Source of the DNA: Dehalococcoidia bacterium
Lineage (GTDB): Bacteria; Chloroflexota; Dehalococcoidia; SZUA-161; SpSt-899
Assembly: GCA_023271485.1 (NCBI GenBank)
Contig: JALPXT010000007.1
Coordinates: 1-22,299 of the forward strand
Direction of reading: 5' to 3'
Length of the DNA stretch: 22,299 bases
The position numbers and the translations under genes are program-made. Positions 7,606 to 15,145 of the stretch are shown piece after piece. The first letter of the stretch is position 1. The number at the start of each line of letters is the position of its first letter. The notes beneath the pieces were generated by a model. That model made no database searches. It had not been told where the DNA came from and saw only the letters and a program-made list of their open reading frames with translations.

Positions 7606-9465
7606 TCAGGACACTGTAACCGCCTCAAACTTGCAGTTGTCGCGGCAAAGTCCACACTGGATGCACTTTTCCTGCTCGATCTGGTGCGGCCTTTTCTTCT
7701 CTCCCCATATTGCCCCCTGCGGACATTCTCTGGCACATATCCGGCAGCCGGTGCACCTATTTTCATCAATGGCGAATGTAATTAGCGCCTTGCAGACACC
7801 TGCCGGGCAACGCCTCTCTCTTATGTGCGCCTCATATTCATCACCAAAATATCTGATAGTTGAGAGAACAGGGTTGGGAGCTGTGTCACCCAGGGCACAA
7901 AGGGATGTTCCCTTTATGACACTGCCAAGCTCCTCCAGAAGCTCGATATCTGTTTCCTCCCCCCGCCCTTCTGTTATGTCCGTGAGGATATCGAGCATCC
8001 TATCCAACCCTTCACGACAGGGCACGCATTTGCCGCAGGATTCTTCGGTCAGGAATTTAGTGAAGTATTTGGCCACATCTACCATACAGGTGTCTTCATC
8101 CACGACTATCATTCCGCCTGAGCCCATCATCGATCCTGCCTCAGTAAGCCTATCGAAATCAACGGGCAGGTCAATCAGGCTTTCCGGCAGGCAGCCACCC
8201 GATGGACCCCCTGTCTGGACGGCCTTGAATTTCTTGCCGCCGCGGATTCCACCACCGATATCATAGATTATCTCCCTGAGTTTAATGCCCATTGGCACCT
8301 CAACCAGCCCGGTGTTGTTTATCTTGCCGACCAGGGAGAATATCTTGGTGCCCTTACTCCCTTCGGTGCCGATTTGCGAATACCAGTCGGCGCCGTGGTT
8401 GATTATGAGCGGCACATTCGCCCAGGTTTCGACGTTATTGAGATTAGTGGGCTTGCCGTTAAGCCCACTTACCACGGTATGAATATGCTTCGCGCGCGGC
8501 TCACCTATCTTGCCTTCCAGGGAGGCGATGAGCGCAGTTGATTCGCCGCAGATGAACGCGCCTCCACCGCGTGATATCTTGATATCAAAGTCAAAGCCGG
8601 AGCCGAGGATGTTCTCACCAAGAAAACCGTATTTCCTCGATTGCTCCAGCGCTATGCTCAGATTCTCCACAGCAAGCGGGTATTCATGCCGAACATAGGC
8701 ATATCCATAATTTGAACCTATCGCATAGGCGCCGATTATCATCCCCTCAATAACGCTGTGGGGATTCCCTTCAAGAAGGCTTCTATCCATGTAAGCGCCG
8801 GGGTCACCCTCATCAGCGTTACAGATAACGTAGCGGATGCCATCCGATGATGGGGCATTGCGGCAGAACTCCCACTTGATGCCTGTGGGGAAGCCGGCAC
8901 CGCCGCGGCCGCGCAGTCCGGATCTCTTTATTTGTTCTATTATCTCCTCAGGTTGCCTCTTAAGAAGCACTCTGGATAAAGCAGAGTAACCACCTATGCC
9001 AAGGTAGTCCTCTATGTTTGTCGGATCGATGGCACCGTTGTTGCCAAAGACAAGCCTCTGTTGCCCCTTGTAAAAGGGAACATCATTTTCAAAATATACC
9101 TTCTTCCCGCTCAGAGGATCAACGTAAAGGAGACTCTCGATAATGTTGCCCTTCATGACCGTCTCGGCGATTATCTCAGAAGCATCGCCTGGAGTAATAC
9201 GCTGGTAGAATATCCTTTGGGGATACAGCACCAGTAGTGGGCCGTGCTCGCAGAAGCCGTGGCAGCCTGTCACTCTCAATTCGACTTCATTTCTCAGTCC
9301 CTGTCGCTTTATCTCTTTCTTCAGGGCTTTGACTACATCTTTGCAATTGTAGGCATGACAACCAGTGCCGCCACAGATTGAAATGCAGGGCTTTTCGGGA
9401 TTACGCCGGCTCAGAATCCTATCCCGCAAGTGTTCCAGTTCAGCCGCTGACCCGAGCTTTCTCAT
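7606..9465 (-). CDS. nuoF: NuoF-like NADH-oxidising flavoprotein with ferredoxin tail
   Basis: A 619-residue protein of the HydB/HndC kind rather than a plain complex I NuoF. Domains in order: an N-terminal thioredoxin-like 2Fe-2S domain (cysteines about 31, 36, 68, 72); the FMN/NADH domain with GLRGRGGAGFPTGIKWEF and CNADEGDPGAYMDR; the SLBB region; the 4Fe-4S helical domain (ESCGKCVPCREG plus a later Cys); and two C-terminal 4Fe-4S motifs (CTGCRICARECPQG, CIQCGLCRDNCKFEA). The ATG at 9465 is chosen because it overlaps the preceding stop as ATGA and has GGAAGAG 7 nt upstream; a longer frame to 9582 lies inside nuoE. Role: accepts electrons from NAD(P)H or donates to NAD+, and passes them along the Fe-S chain. 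Such modules occur in electron-bifurcating complexes. Confidence 0.92.
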   Translation of the reverse strand: MRKLGSAAELEHLRDRILSRRNPEKPCISICGGTGCHAYNCKDVVKALKKEIKRQGLRNEVELRVTGCHGFCEHGPLLVLYPQRIFYQRITPGDASEIIAETVMKGNIIESLLYVDPLSGKKVYFENDVPFYKGQQRLVFGNNGAIDPTNIEDYLGIGGYSALSRVLLKRQPEEIIEQIKRSGLRGRGGAGFPTGIKWEFCRNAPSSDGIRYVICNADEGDPGAYMDRSLLEGNPHSVIEGMIIGAYAIGSNYGYAYVRHEYPLAVENLSIALEQSRKYGFLGENILGSGFDFDIKISRGGGAFICGESTALIASLEGKIGEPRAKHIHTVVSGLNGKPTNLNNVETWANVPLIINHGADWYSQIGTEGSKGTKIFSLVGKINNTGLVEVPMGIKLREIIYDIGGGIRGGKKFKAVQTGGPSGGCLPESLIDLPVDFDRLTEAGSMMGSGGMIVVDEDTCMVDVAKYFTKFLTEESCGKCVPCREGLDRMLDILTDITEGRGEETDIELLEELGSVIKGTSLCALGDTAPNPVLSTIRYFGDEYEAHIRERRCPAGVCKALITFAIDENRCTGCRICARECPQGAIWGEKKRPHQIEQEKCIQCGLCRDNCKFEAVTVS

Positions 9466-9935
9466 GTTATAGCTCTTCCGGTATATTTCTTGAGAGTTTT
9501 CTTGACCTTGGCAGGGCCGGTCCCTCCGTGGTATTTGCCATCCACAACCACGATAGGCCCCAGAGCACATGCCCCCACACAATTCACCGTCTCCAGAGTG
9601 AAGCGCATATCTTCAGTTGTTTCGCCAGGCTCGATGCCAAGTCGTCTTTTCACTTCATCCAGCGTAGCCGGAGCACCTCGCACGTGGCAGGCCGTGCCCA
9701 TGCAGATACTGACTATATGCTCACCCCGTGGCTTCAGACTGAAAGCCTTAAAAAAGGTAGCTATACCATAAATCTGTATCATTGGAATATCTAACTGTCT
9801 TGCTACCCCCCTCAGGGCATCTTCCGGCAGGTAACGATATTCGGATTGTATGTCCTGAAGTATTGAAACCAGACTGTCGCGGTTGCCCTTGTATTTGCTG
9901 GTTATTGCGGCCACCTTTGCACAGTCGCACTTCAT
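9462..9935 (-). CDS. nuoE: NuoE-like thioredoxin-fold 2Fe-2S subunit
   Basis: A 157-residue protein with the 24-kDa subunit pattern: a helical N-terminal part (LPEDALRGVARQLDIPMIQIYGIATFF) and a thioredoxin-like 2Fe-2S domain with ligands C78 and C83 (CMGTAC) and C119 and C123 (NCVGAC). The start at 9935 has GAGGTG 8 nt upstream; a longer reading to 10013 runs into hisF and lacks family similarity. It lies 19 nt after the first hisF stop and overlaps nuoF by 4 nt. It is the obligatory partner of the NuoF-like protein. Confidence 0.93.
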   Translation of the reverse strand: MKCDCAKVAAITSKYKGNRDSLVSILQDIQSEYRYLPEDALRGVARQLDIPMIQIYGIATFFKAFSLKPRGEHIVSICMGTACHVRGAPATLDEVKRRLGIEPGETTEDMRFTLETVNCVGACALGPIVVVDGKYHGGTGPAKVKKTLKKYTGRAIT

Positions 9936-9954
9936 TTCGTAAACACCTCGATTC

Positions 9955-10710
9955 TTACAGATACCCCTTCGCGGCCAGGTACTCTCTTGCCTCAGGGATG
10001 GAAATCTCTCCAAAGTGGAAGATAGAAGCAGCGAGCACCGCCGAGGCTTTGCCCACCGCTAAGGCTTCATAAAGGTGCTCCAGTTTTCCGGCGCCACCAG
10101 AGGCAATAACCGGTATAGTGACCGCCTCTGCTACAGCCCTGGTCATCTCCAAATCGTAGCCTTCCTTTGTGCCATCGGCGTCCTTGCTGGTGAGCAGGAT
10201 TTCCCCCGCCCCCAACCCCTCCACCCTCTTTGCCCACTCCACCACGTCGAGCCCGGCACCCTCTGTACCGCTCTTGATAACCACCTCCAGTCTCGGCAGT
10301 CCGCTTTCTTTTTTTCTGCCGTCAATGGCCACCACGACCCTCGCCTTACCGAACCGCTGCGAAGCCTCTTTGATGAGGTTGGGATCTCTTACCGCGGCGG
10401 TATTTATGGAAATCTTATCTACCCCGCAATCGAAGAGGGCCTCCATATCCCCGATGCCGGCGATGCCACCCCCAACAGCAAGGGGGATGGTCACCTTTTC
10501 GGCGACTCGCCTGACCCAGGCGAGCCTGGTCTTTCTATTCTCCACTGTAGCAAATATGTCGAGGAAGACCAGTTCATCGGCGCCCTGGCGGCAGTAGGCC
10601 TCCGCTGCCTCGACGGGGTCACGGGCATCCCTCAAATTGACGAAGTTTACGCCCTTTACCACCCGCCCGTCTTTGACATCCAGACAGGGTATAATCCTTA
10701 TGTGGTTGAT
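9955..10710 (-). CDS. hisF: Imidazole glycerol phosphate synthase cyclase subunit HisF, copy 1 (apparent ATC start)
   Basis: A (beta-alpha)8 barrel of 251 residues if translation starts at the ATC at 10708-10710. With that start, C9, D11, K19, E46, K99 and D130 fall at exactly the HisF reference positions. D11 and D130 are the catalytic acids; R5, E46, K99 and E170 (equivalent of E167) form the ammonia gate. The first canonical start in frame is the GTG at 10662, which would remove strand 1 and D11. GGAGGT lies 6 nt before the ATC (10717-10722). The gene overlaps the end of nrpR by 13 nt. No hisH or other his gene is in the window. It may act in histidine synthesis, or have been recruited by the nitrogen operon; the latter is speculation. 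Confidence 0.85.
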   Translation of the reverse strand: MNHIRIIPCLDVKDGRVVKGVNFVNLRDARDPVEAAEAYCRQGADELVFLDIFATVENRKTRLAWVRRVAEKVTIPLAVGGGIAGIGDMEALFDCGVDKISINTAAVRDPNLIKEASQRFGKARVVVAIDGRKKESGLPRLEVVIKSGTEGAGLDVVEWAKRVEGLGAGEILLTSKDADGTKEGYDLEMTRAVAEAVTIPVIASGGAGKLEHLYEALAVGKASAVLAASIFHFGEISIPEAREYLAAKGYL

Positions 10711-11708
10711 CTTCCCACCTCCTCGAATCTGATCAGGCTCCGATACTCCATCAGGGTGCCCATGGCCCGGTTCTCTGCTTCGATGCCGGCCTCCTCCGCT
10801 GCAGCCACCGGATTCAGGCCGCCGATGAGGACCATTCCGATCTTGTTAAGTTCCACCGGGATTTCGTATACCGGGTCGCTGGCCTTTCCCATGAATAGCA
10901 GTCCCCCCAGTCCGGCTCCTCCCAGCCCGGCCACAACCTCCTCAGTTACCGGGCGGCAGATAGCCGGTATCTCTCGAAAATTGGCCAGTATCTTCCCGTT
11001 GCCCTCTCTGGCTGCCTGCCCCACAGAGGTCATCTTGCCCCTGATAAAAACCTCCGAGGGATCGAGGGAGGAACCGGCATATTGAATGAGTTCTACAAAG
11101 CGTAGTGGCTGGTGATTGCGAATCTCAAGGATGCCACCGAAGCGGGAGTCCATGGGGACGCCGGCCTTAAGCAGGGCACCATTAACCACAATACTGCAAG
11201 CGGTGGCCAATCCGGTCATCCCCTGAGGGACTGTAAGCTCACCTAATCTCTCCCCTTCCTGGGCGAGCGCCACCAGATCGCTGACGCAGAGCCCAGCCTT
11301 GAAAGCCGGGCTCATTGCTTGAATTGCTCTCTTGAACTCCTTTCTGGGGAAGAAGGAGATATTCACGGGGATCGAGCCGGTACGGGTTTTCCAGTCGAAG
11401 TCCGTGCGGAAGGCCAGCAGCTCGATACGGGATATAACGAATCCGACCTTGTCCTGAACCAGGGCACTCTTCAGTTCCTCGATTCCTTGCCTGGTGATCA
11501 ACCTGCCATCCCTACCTGCCAATTGAGTGAGCCCTCGCTCGTCCATCAGTTTGAGGTGATACCTGACCGCCCTCTCGCTGAGTTCGACACCGCCCTCTTT
11601 CAAATGCCGGGCGATGACCCGAGCGCCCACCGGCTCGGCGGACTCACTCAGTATCCTCAGAATAGAGATTACCTTTCTTTCAACCTCTTGAGTTTCAATG
11701 CCTATCAA
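10698..11708 (-). CDS. nrpR: NrpR-like nitrogen transcriptional regulator (winged helix plus one NrpR domain)
   Basis: A 336-residue protein. Residues about 8-65 form a winged helix (ILRILSESAEPVGARVIARH, then ERAVRYHLKLMDERGL). The rest, from about residue 85, is a single NrpR regulatory domain (DUF128 type). In methanogens NrpR represses nif and glnA and is released by 2-oxoglutarate; the single-domain form resembles NrpRI of Methanosarcina. A TTG start at 11706-11708 is the only usual start after the in-frame stop just upstream. AGGATGA about 7 nt before it may serve as ribosome site. The gene has its own consensus promoter and an inverted repeat between promoter and start that could be an autoregulatory operator. 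Targets are inferred to be the adjoining nitrogen genes. Confidence 0.83.
   Translation of the reverse strand: MIGIETQEVERKVISILRILSESAEPVGARVIARHLKEGGVELSERAVRYHLKLMDERGLTQLAGRDGRLITRQGIEELKSALVQDKVGFVISRIELLAFRTDFDWKTRTGSIPVNISFFPRKEFKRAIQAMSPAFKAGLCVSDLVALAQEGERLGELTVPQGMTGLATACSIVVNGALLKAGVPMDSRFGGILEIRNHQPLRFVELIQYAGSSLDPSEVFIRGKMTSVGQAAREGNGKILANFREIPAICRPVTEEVVAGLGGAGLGGLLFMGKASDPVYEIPVELNKIGMVLIGGLNPVAAAEEAGIEAENRAMGTLMEYRSLIRFEEVGRSTT
10708..10722 (-). promoter_or_regulatory. GGAGGT ribosome site followed at 6 nt by ATC (hisF copy 1 start)
   Basis: The minus strand reads GGAGGT-GGGAAG-ATC. The ATC occupies the place of the start ATG of HisF. No ATG, GTG or TTG is in frame for at least 15 codons upstream. 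Either initiation is at ATC, the base is an error, or the gene is silenced. Confidence 0.6.
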
Positions 11709-11740
11709 GATAACTTCATCCTATCCGGATTACGGGGCAC

Positions 11741-11758
11741 ACGGCAAGCGTTTACCGT
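11741..11758. promoter_or_regulatory. Inverted repeat downstream of the nrpR -10, candidate operator
   Basis: ACGGCAA-GCGT-TTACCGT is a 7-4-7 inverted repeat with one mismatch. It lies about 10-28 nt after the predicted transcription start of nrpR, where a bound repressor would block transcription. It is not the GGAA/TTCC operator known from methanogen NrpR, so the binding protein is unknown. Confidence 0.4.
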
Positions 11759-11774
11759 CGGCCACTGATTACCT

Positions 11775-11804
11775 ATTATACCGCCACGATAGACGCTCTG
11801 TCAA
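11775..11804 (-). promoter_or_regulatory. Consensus sigma-70 type promoter of nrpR-hisF-nuoEF cluster
   Basis: On the minus strand TTGACA (11799-11804) and TATAAT (11775-11780) are both perfect matches to consensus, with an 18-bp spacer. Transcription would start near 11768, leaving a leader of about 60 nt before nrpR. Confidence 0.75.
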
Positions 11805-11817
11805 GGGCACAAGAGCA

Positions 11818-11871
11818 TCAGGGGGATTCTCCCCCTGAAACCCCCTGGAGCGGTTATGCCCTGGGGTTTTC
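11818..11871. terminator. Two adjacent GC-rich hairpins after glnA (terminator-like or repeat)
   Basis: TCAGGGGG-ATTCT-CCCCCTGA (11818-11838) is a perfect 8-bp stem. AAACCCC (11838-11844) pairs with GGGGTTT (11863-11869). They lie in the 233-nt gap between glnA and nrpR, which otherwise holds the nrpR promoter and operator. Neither is followed by a clear T-tract on the minus strand, so the terminator reading is tentative; an intergenic repeat element is equally possible. Confidence 0.4.
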
Positions 11872-11941
11872 AAGGGTGGGGGATGACCATTCGCCGCGGA
11901 GAGCGATGAGGGGGACAAAGGCTGAGAGGGGAAATCGATGC

Positions 11942-13285
11942 CTAAAGTGTCGGCAGGTACTTCTTCAGTTCATACTCGGTTACCTGCGTTCGGTACTGAT
12001 CCCACTCGATCTTCTTGTTCCTGATAAAGTTTTCGAAGACATGGTCACCAAGGGCTCTTCGCACCACCTCACTCTTTTCCGTAAGCTGGATTGCCTCCCA
12101 AAGGCTGGCAGGCAGAGTCCCTATCCCCCGCCTTTGCCTCTCCTCCTCGGGCATCACATACACATTTTCTTCCACAGGGTCTGGAACTTCGTATTCCTTC
12201 TCAATTCCTTCCAGCCCGGCGGCCAGCATCACGCTGAAGGCAAGGTAAGGGTTACAGGCGGGGTCAGGAGACCTGAACTCTATCCTGGTGGCGTTTTCCC
12301 TGCCTGGTCTATATTCGGGAACCCGGATCAGGTCGGACCGGTTGCGCCTCGCCCAGGAAAGGTATACCGGTGCCTCGTAGCCCGGGACCAGCCGCTTGTA
12401 AGAATTAACCCACTGGCTGGTGACGGAGGTGATTTCAGGGGCATGCCTCAATAGCCCGGCGATATAGTACTTGCCCGTCCTGGACAGGTGATACTCATCG
12501 TCCCTGTCAAAGAAGGCGTTCCGGTCACCCTTGAACAGCGACTGGTGGACGTGCATACCACTGCCATTGATGCCGAAGACGGGCTTGGGCATGAAGGTGG
12601 CATAGACCCCGTGCTTCAGGGCTATTTGCTTGACCACCAGGCGATAGGTCATTACATTGTCCGCCATGGTGAGTGCATCGGTATATCTCATATCTATCTC
12701 ATGCTGGCTGGTGGCGACCTCGTGGTGGGAATACTCAACACCGATACCCATTTCCTCCAGGGTGAGAACTGTTTCCCGTCGCAGGTCGGTCGCTGCGTCC
12801 AGGGGGGTCATATCGAAGTAGCCTCCCGCGTCCAAGGGCTCAGTTCCCCTGGAGTCTCGGAAGTAGAAGTACTCCAGCTCCGGCCCGACGTAGAAAGTGT
12901 AACCCATGTCCGCCGCCCGTTTCAGGTTTCTCTTCAAGACATACCTGGGGTCGCCTTCAAAAGGCTCACCACCGGGTTTTAGAATATCGCAGAACATTCG
13001 AGCTACAGCGTGCTCAGTGGGTCTCCACGGGAGCAATTGAAAGGTATCGGGGTCGGGCAGAGCCACCATATCACTCTCATCAATGCGGGCAAACCCCTGG
13101 ATAGAGGAACCATCGAAACCCATCCCATCCTCCAGGGCAGCCTCCAGTTCCTCCACCGTGATGGCGAAGCTCTTGAGGAACCCCAGGATGTCAGTAAACC
13201 ACAACCTGATGAACTTGACATCGTGCTCCTTTGCCGTCCTGAGGACATACTCCTTCGCCCCTGCGGATTCTTCGACTTTTGCCAT
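11942..13285 (-). CDS. glnA: Glutamine synthetase, type I-alpha
   Basis: A 447-residue cytosolic enzyme forming glutamine from glutamate, ammonia and ATP, expected to be a dodecamer. Landmarks: DGSSIQGFARIDESDM (contains the Arg used for feedback inhibition in Bacillus-type GS), GPELEYFYF, HHEVATSQHEIDMRY, NGSGMHVHQSL, NSYKRLVPGYEAPVYLSW (the Glu flap), and RIEFRSPDPACNPYLAF. Near the C-terminus NVYVMPEEERQ resembles the GSI-alpha form, lacking the adenylylation motif NLYDLP of GSI-beta and its 25-residue insertion. Activity is therefore probably controlled by feedback and protein partners, not adenylylation. A perfect AAGGAGGT lies 8 nt upstream; the gap to glnB is 24 nt. It is the last gene of the operon. 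Confidence 0.96.
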   Translation of the reverse strand: MAKVEESAGAKEYVLRTAKEHDVKFIRLWFTDILGFLKSFAITVEELEAALEDGMGFDGSSIQGFARIDESDMVALPDPDTFQLLPWRPTEHAVARMFCDILKPGGEPFEGDPRYVLKRNLKRAADMGYTFYVGPELEYFYFRDSRGTEPLDAGGYFDMTPLDAATDLRRETVLTLEEMGIGVEYSHHEVATSQHEIDMRYTDALTMADNVMTYRLVVKQIALKHGVYATFMPKPVFGINGSGMHVHQSLFKGDRNAFFDRDDEYHLSRTGKYYIAGLLRHAPEITSVTSQWVNSYKRLVPGYEAPVYLSWARRNRSDLIRVPEYRPGRENATRIEFRSPDPACNPYLAFSVMLAAGLEGIEKEYEVPDPVEENVYVMPEEERQRRGIGTLPASLWEAIQLTEKSEVVRRALGDHVFENFIRNKKIEWDQYRTQVTEYELKKYLPTL

Positions 13286-13309
13286 ATTTCTAAACCTCCT
13301 TGAATCTGA

Positions 13310-13648
13310 TTAGAGTGCCTCTTCGCCTTTCTCCCCAGTTCTTACTTTAATCACGCTTTCCACAGGAGAAATAAAAATCTTGCCATCGCCGACCTCACCA
13401 GTTCTGGCTTTGGTTACAATAGCATCTACTATCTCATCCACGTTCTTGTCAGCAGCTACAATTTCCAGCTTTATTTTGGGTGGGAATTCCACCACAAATG
13501 TTGTGCCGCGAAACTGTTGCTTAAGTCCTTTCTGCTTGCCATGACCCTCAACCGGAGTCTTTGTCATCCCCGGGTAGCCCAATTCATTCAGGGCGTCCTT
13601 TACCTCCTCAAACTTCTCTATCCTGATTATCGCCTCTATCTTCTTCAT
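13310..13648 (-). CDS. glnB: Nitrogen regulatory protein PII
   Basis: A 112-residue protein, the family's usual length, expected to be a trimer binding ATP/ADP and 2-oxoglutarate. The T-loop is GKQKGLKQQFRGTTFVVEF. At the positions of Tyr46 and Tyr51 of E. coli GlnB there are F46 and F51, so uridylylation at Tyr51 cannot occur; residue 49 is Thr. The C-terminal signature TGEVGDGKIFI and RTGE are intact. It sits between amt and glnA, so it probably controls Amt by docking (GlnK role) and perhaps GlnA. GGGAG lies about 9 nt before the ATG. glnK would be an equally good name. Confidence 0.95.
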   Translation of the reverse strand: MKKIEAIIRIEKFEEVKDALNELGYPGMTKTPVEGHGKQKGLKQQFRGTTFVVEFPPKIKLEIVAADKNVDEIVDAIVTKARTGEVGDGKIFISPVESVIKVRTGEKGEEAL

Positions 13649-13684
13649 TTTGTTTACGCTCCCTTACTTTATATTGCAGCTAAC

Positions 13685-15082
13685 CTAACTTCGCCCGGTA
13701 ATAAAGTCGGGATAGGCTGGTGTGCCATGCTCCGGGATATCCAATCCCTGTAATTCTTCTTCAGGCGGGACACGAATGCCAAAAGCCTTATCCATTAGCT
13801 TAAAAGTCAAGTAGCCCATGCCGAATGCCCAAACAAAACACACCACCGCAGTGATAAGCTGGGCAAGTAACTGTTCGCCTCCCCCACCATAAAATAGACC
13901 GATTACAAATGGTGGCTCAATGGAATAAACACCGTAGGTTCCATCGGCAAAGAGACCGACACTAAGTAGCCCCCATAGCCCACAAGTGCCGTGCGCACTC
14001 ACCGCTCCTACGGGATCATCCACGCCCTTAGATTCAAGGAACTTGACGCTGGCATACATTAGCGCTCCAGCAATAAGGCCGATTACAATTGCCGCCCAAC
14101 CTTCTACCCAGGCACAGGGGGCAGTGATGCCGACCAGCCCTGCTATCACACCATTCAAAGCCATGCCTGTATCCCACTTCCCTGTCCTCCAGCGCGCCAG
14201 GAGGAGTGCCGCCAGCGCACCGGCTGGCGCCGCCAGGGCGGTGTTGACTGCGATAACCGATATTATCAGATGGTGTGGGTCATAAGTGCTGCCGGCGTTA
14301 AAGCCAAACCAGCCAAACCACAGGATGAAGACTCCCAGGGCAGCCAGCGTTATACTGTGCCCGGGGATCGCTTGCGGCTTCCCATTTCTATTATATCTGC
14401 CGAACCTCGGACCAAGAACCATTGCTCCGGCTAAGCCAACGAAACCACCAACGGCATGAACTACCCCTGAGCCGGCAAAGTCCAGGGCACTTAGCCCGAA
14501 GGGCAGTTGGGAAAGCCAACCTCCTCCCCACACCCAGTGACCAAAGATGGGGTAAATAAGGGCACTCACCACGATGCTGTAGATGAAGTAAGCCTTAAGC
14601 TTCAGCCGCTCAGCAACCGCACCAGAGACGATGGTGGCGGCAGTGGCACAAAAGACCAGCATCCAAAACATAAGGAGATATGCATCCACATCATAGTAGT
14701 CGCCCAGCATGAACCAGCCTGTTGTGCCCCAGAGGCCGTGCCAACTACTACCCATCATTATGGCGAAACCGATGCAGAAAAAGGTTAGCGCGCCAATGGC
14801 GAAATCCATCAGGTTCTTAGTCATTAAATTCGCAGCGTTCTTGGCGCGACAGAAGCCGGCTTCCAGCATGGCAAACCCTGGCTGCATAAACATCACCAGG
14901 AAGGCACAGACTAATATCCATACATAGTTTACCGCTGCCTCTGTTGTTCCCTCCAGTCCGGTGGGGTCAGCAGCCAGAGCTATGCCTCTCGTTACTGTCC
15001 ACGCCAGCCACACCAGACAGACGAGGCCAAGGGTTAATCCCGCTCTCAGTACCAGTCTCATTATTTTGCTTCTCAGATTCAT
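13685..15082 (-). CDS. amt: Ammonium channel Amt
   Basis: A 465-residue membrane protein. The start at 15082 is preferred because GAGGAGGG lies 5 nt upstream; two earlier in-frame ATGs (15097, 15136) overlap or precede that site. An N-terminal signal-like segment (residues about 5-35, ending ALAAD) is followed by about 11 hydrophobic segments. Pore landmarks: GFAMLEAGFCRAKNA, the twin His in SGVVHAVGG and SAHGTCGLWG, and FGWFGFNAGST. The C-terminal tail after the last helix is the PII docking region. It is followed after 36 nt by glnB, the classical amt-PII pair. A promoter and a four-repeat regulatory array lie directly upstream. Confidence 0.96.
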   Translation of the reverse strand: MNLRSKIMRLVLRAGLTLGLVCLVWLAWTVTRGIALAADPTGLEGTTEAAVNYVWILVCAFLVMFMQPGFAMLEAGFCRAKNAANLMTKNLMDFAIGALTFFCIGFAIMMGSSWHGLWGTTGWFMLGDYYDVDAYLLMFWMLVFCATAATIVSGAVAERLKLKAYFIYSIVVSALIYPIFGHWVWGGGWLSQLPFGLSALDFAGSGVVHAVGGFVGLAGAMVLGPRFGRYNRNGKPQAIPGHSITLAALGVFILWFGWFGFNAGSTYDPHHLIISVIAVNTALAAPAGALAALLLARWRTGKWDTGMALNGVIAGLVGITAPCAWVEGWAAIVIGLIAGALMYASVKFLESKGVDDPVGAVSAHGTCGLWGLLSVGLFADGTYGVYSIEPPFVIGLFYGGGGEQLLAQLITAVVCFVWAFGMGYLTFKLMDKAFGIRVPPEEELQGLDIPEHGTPAYPDFITGRS

Positions 15083-15116
15083 GGCTACCCTCCTCATATA
15101 ATAATTGGGTCTTTCT

Positions 15117-15145
15117 ATAATAAGGATAGCAGCCAAATGTTTCCA
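15117..15145 (-). promoter_or_regulatory. Promoter of amt-glnB-glnA
   Basis: On the minus strand TGGAAA (15140-15145, 4/6 match) and TATTAT (15117-15122, 5/6) are 17 bp apart. Transcription would start near 15110, 28 nt before the Amt ATG. The weak -35 fits a promoter that needs an activator, and the repeat array overlaps it. Confidence 0.5.

Noticed and set aside
7385..8266. Long open frame on the plus strand (293 codons)
   Set aside because: Opposite-strand shadow of the ferredoxin-like and nuoF-like genes; Ser/Pro-rich composition, no recognisable motif, no ribosome site.
9466..9582. Longer N-terminus of the nuoF-like protein
   Set aside because: The extension lies within nuoE, looks non-conserved, and the ATG at 9465 has both an ATGA overlap and a ribosome site.
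10075..11085. Long open frame on the plus strand (336 codons)
   Set aside because: Antisense shadow of hisF copy 1 and nrpR, both supported by strong family motifs.
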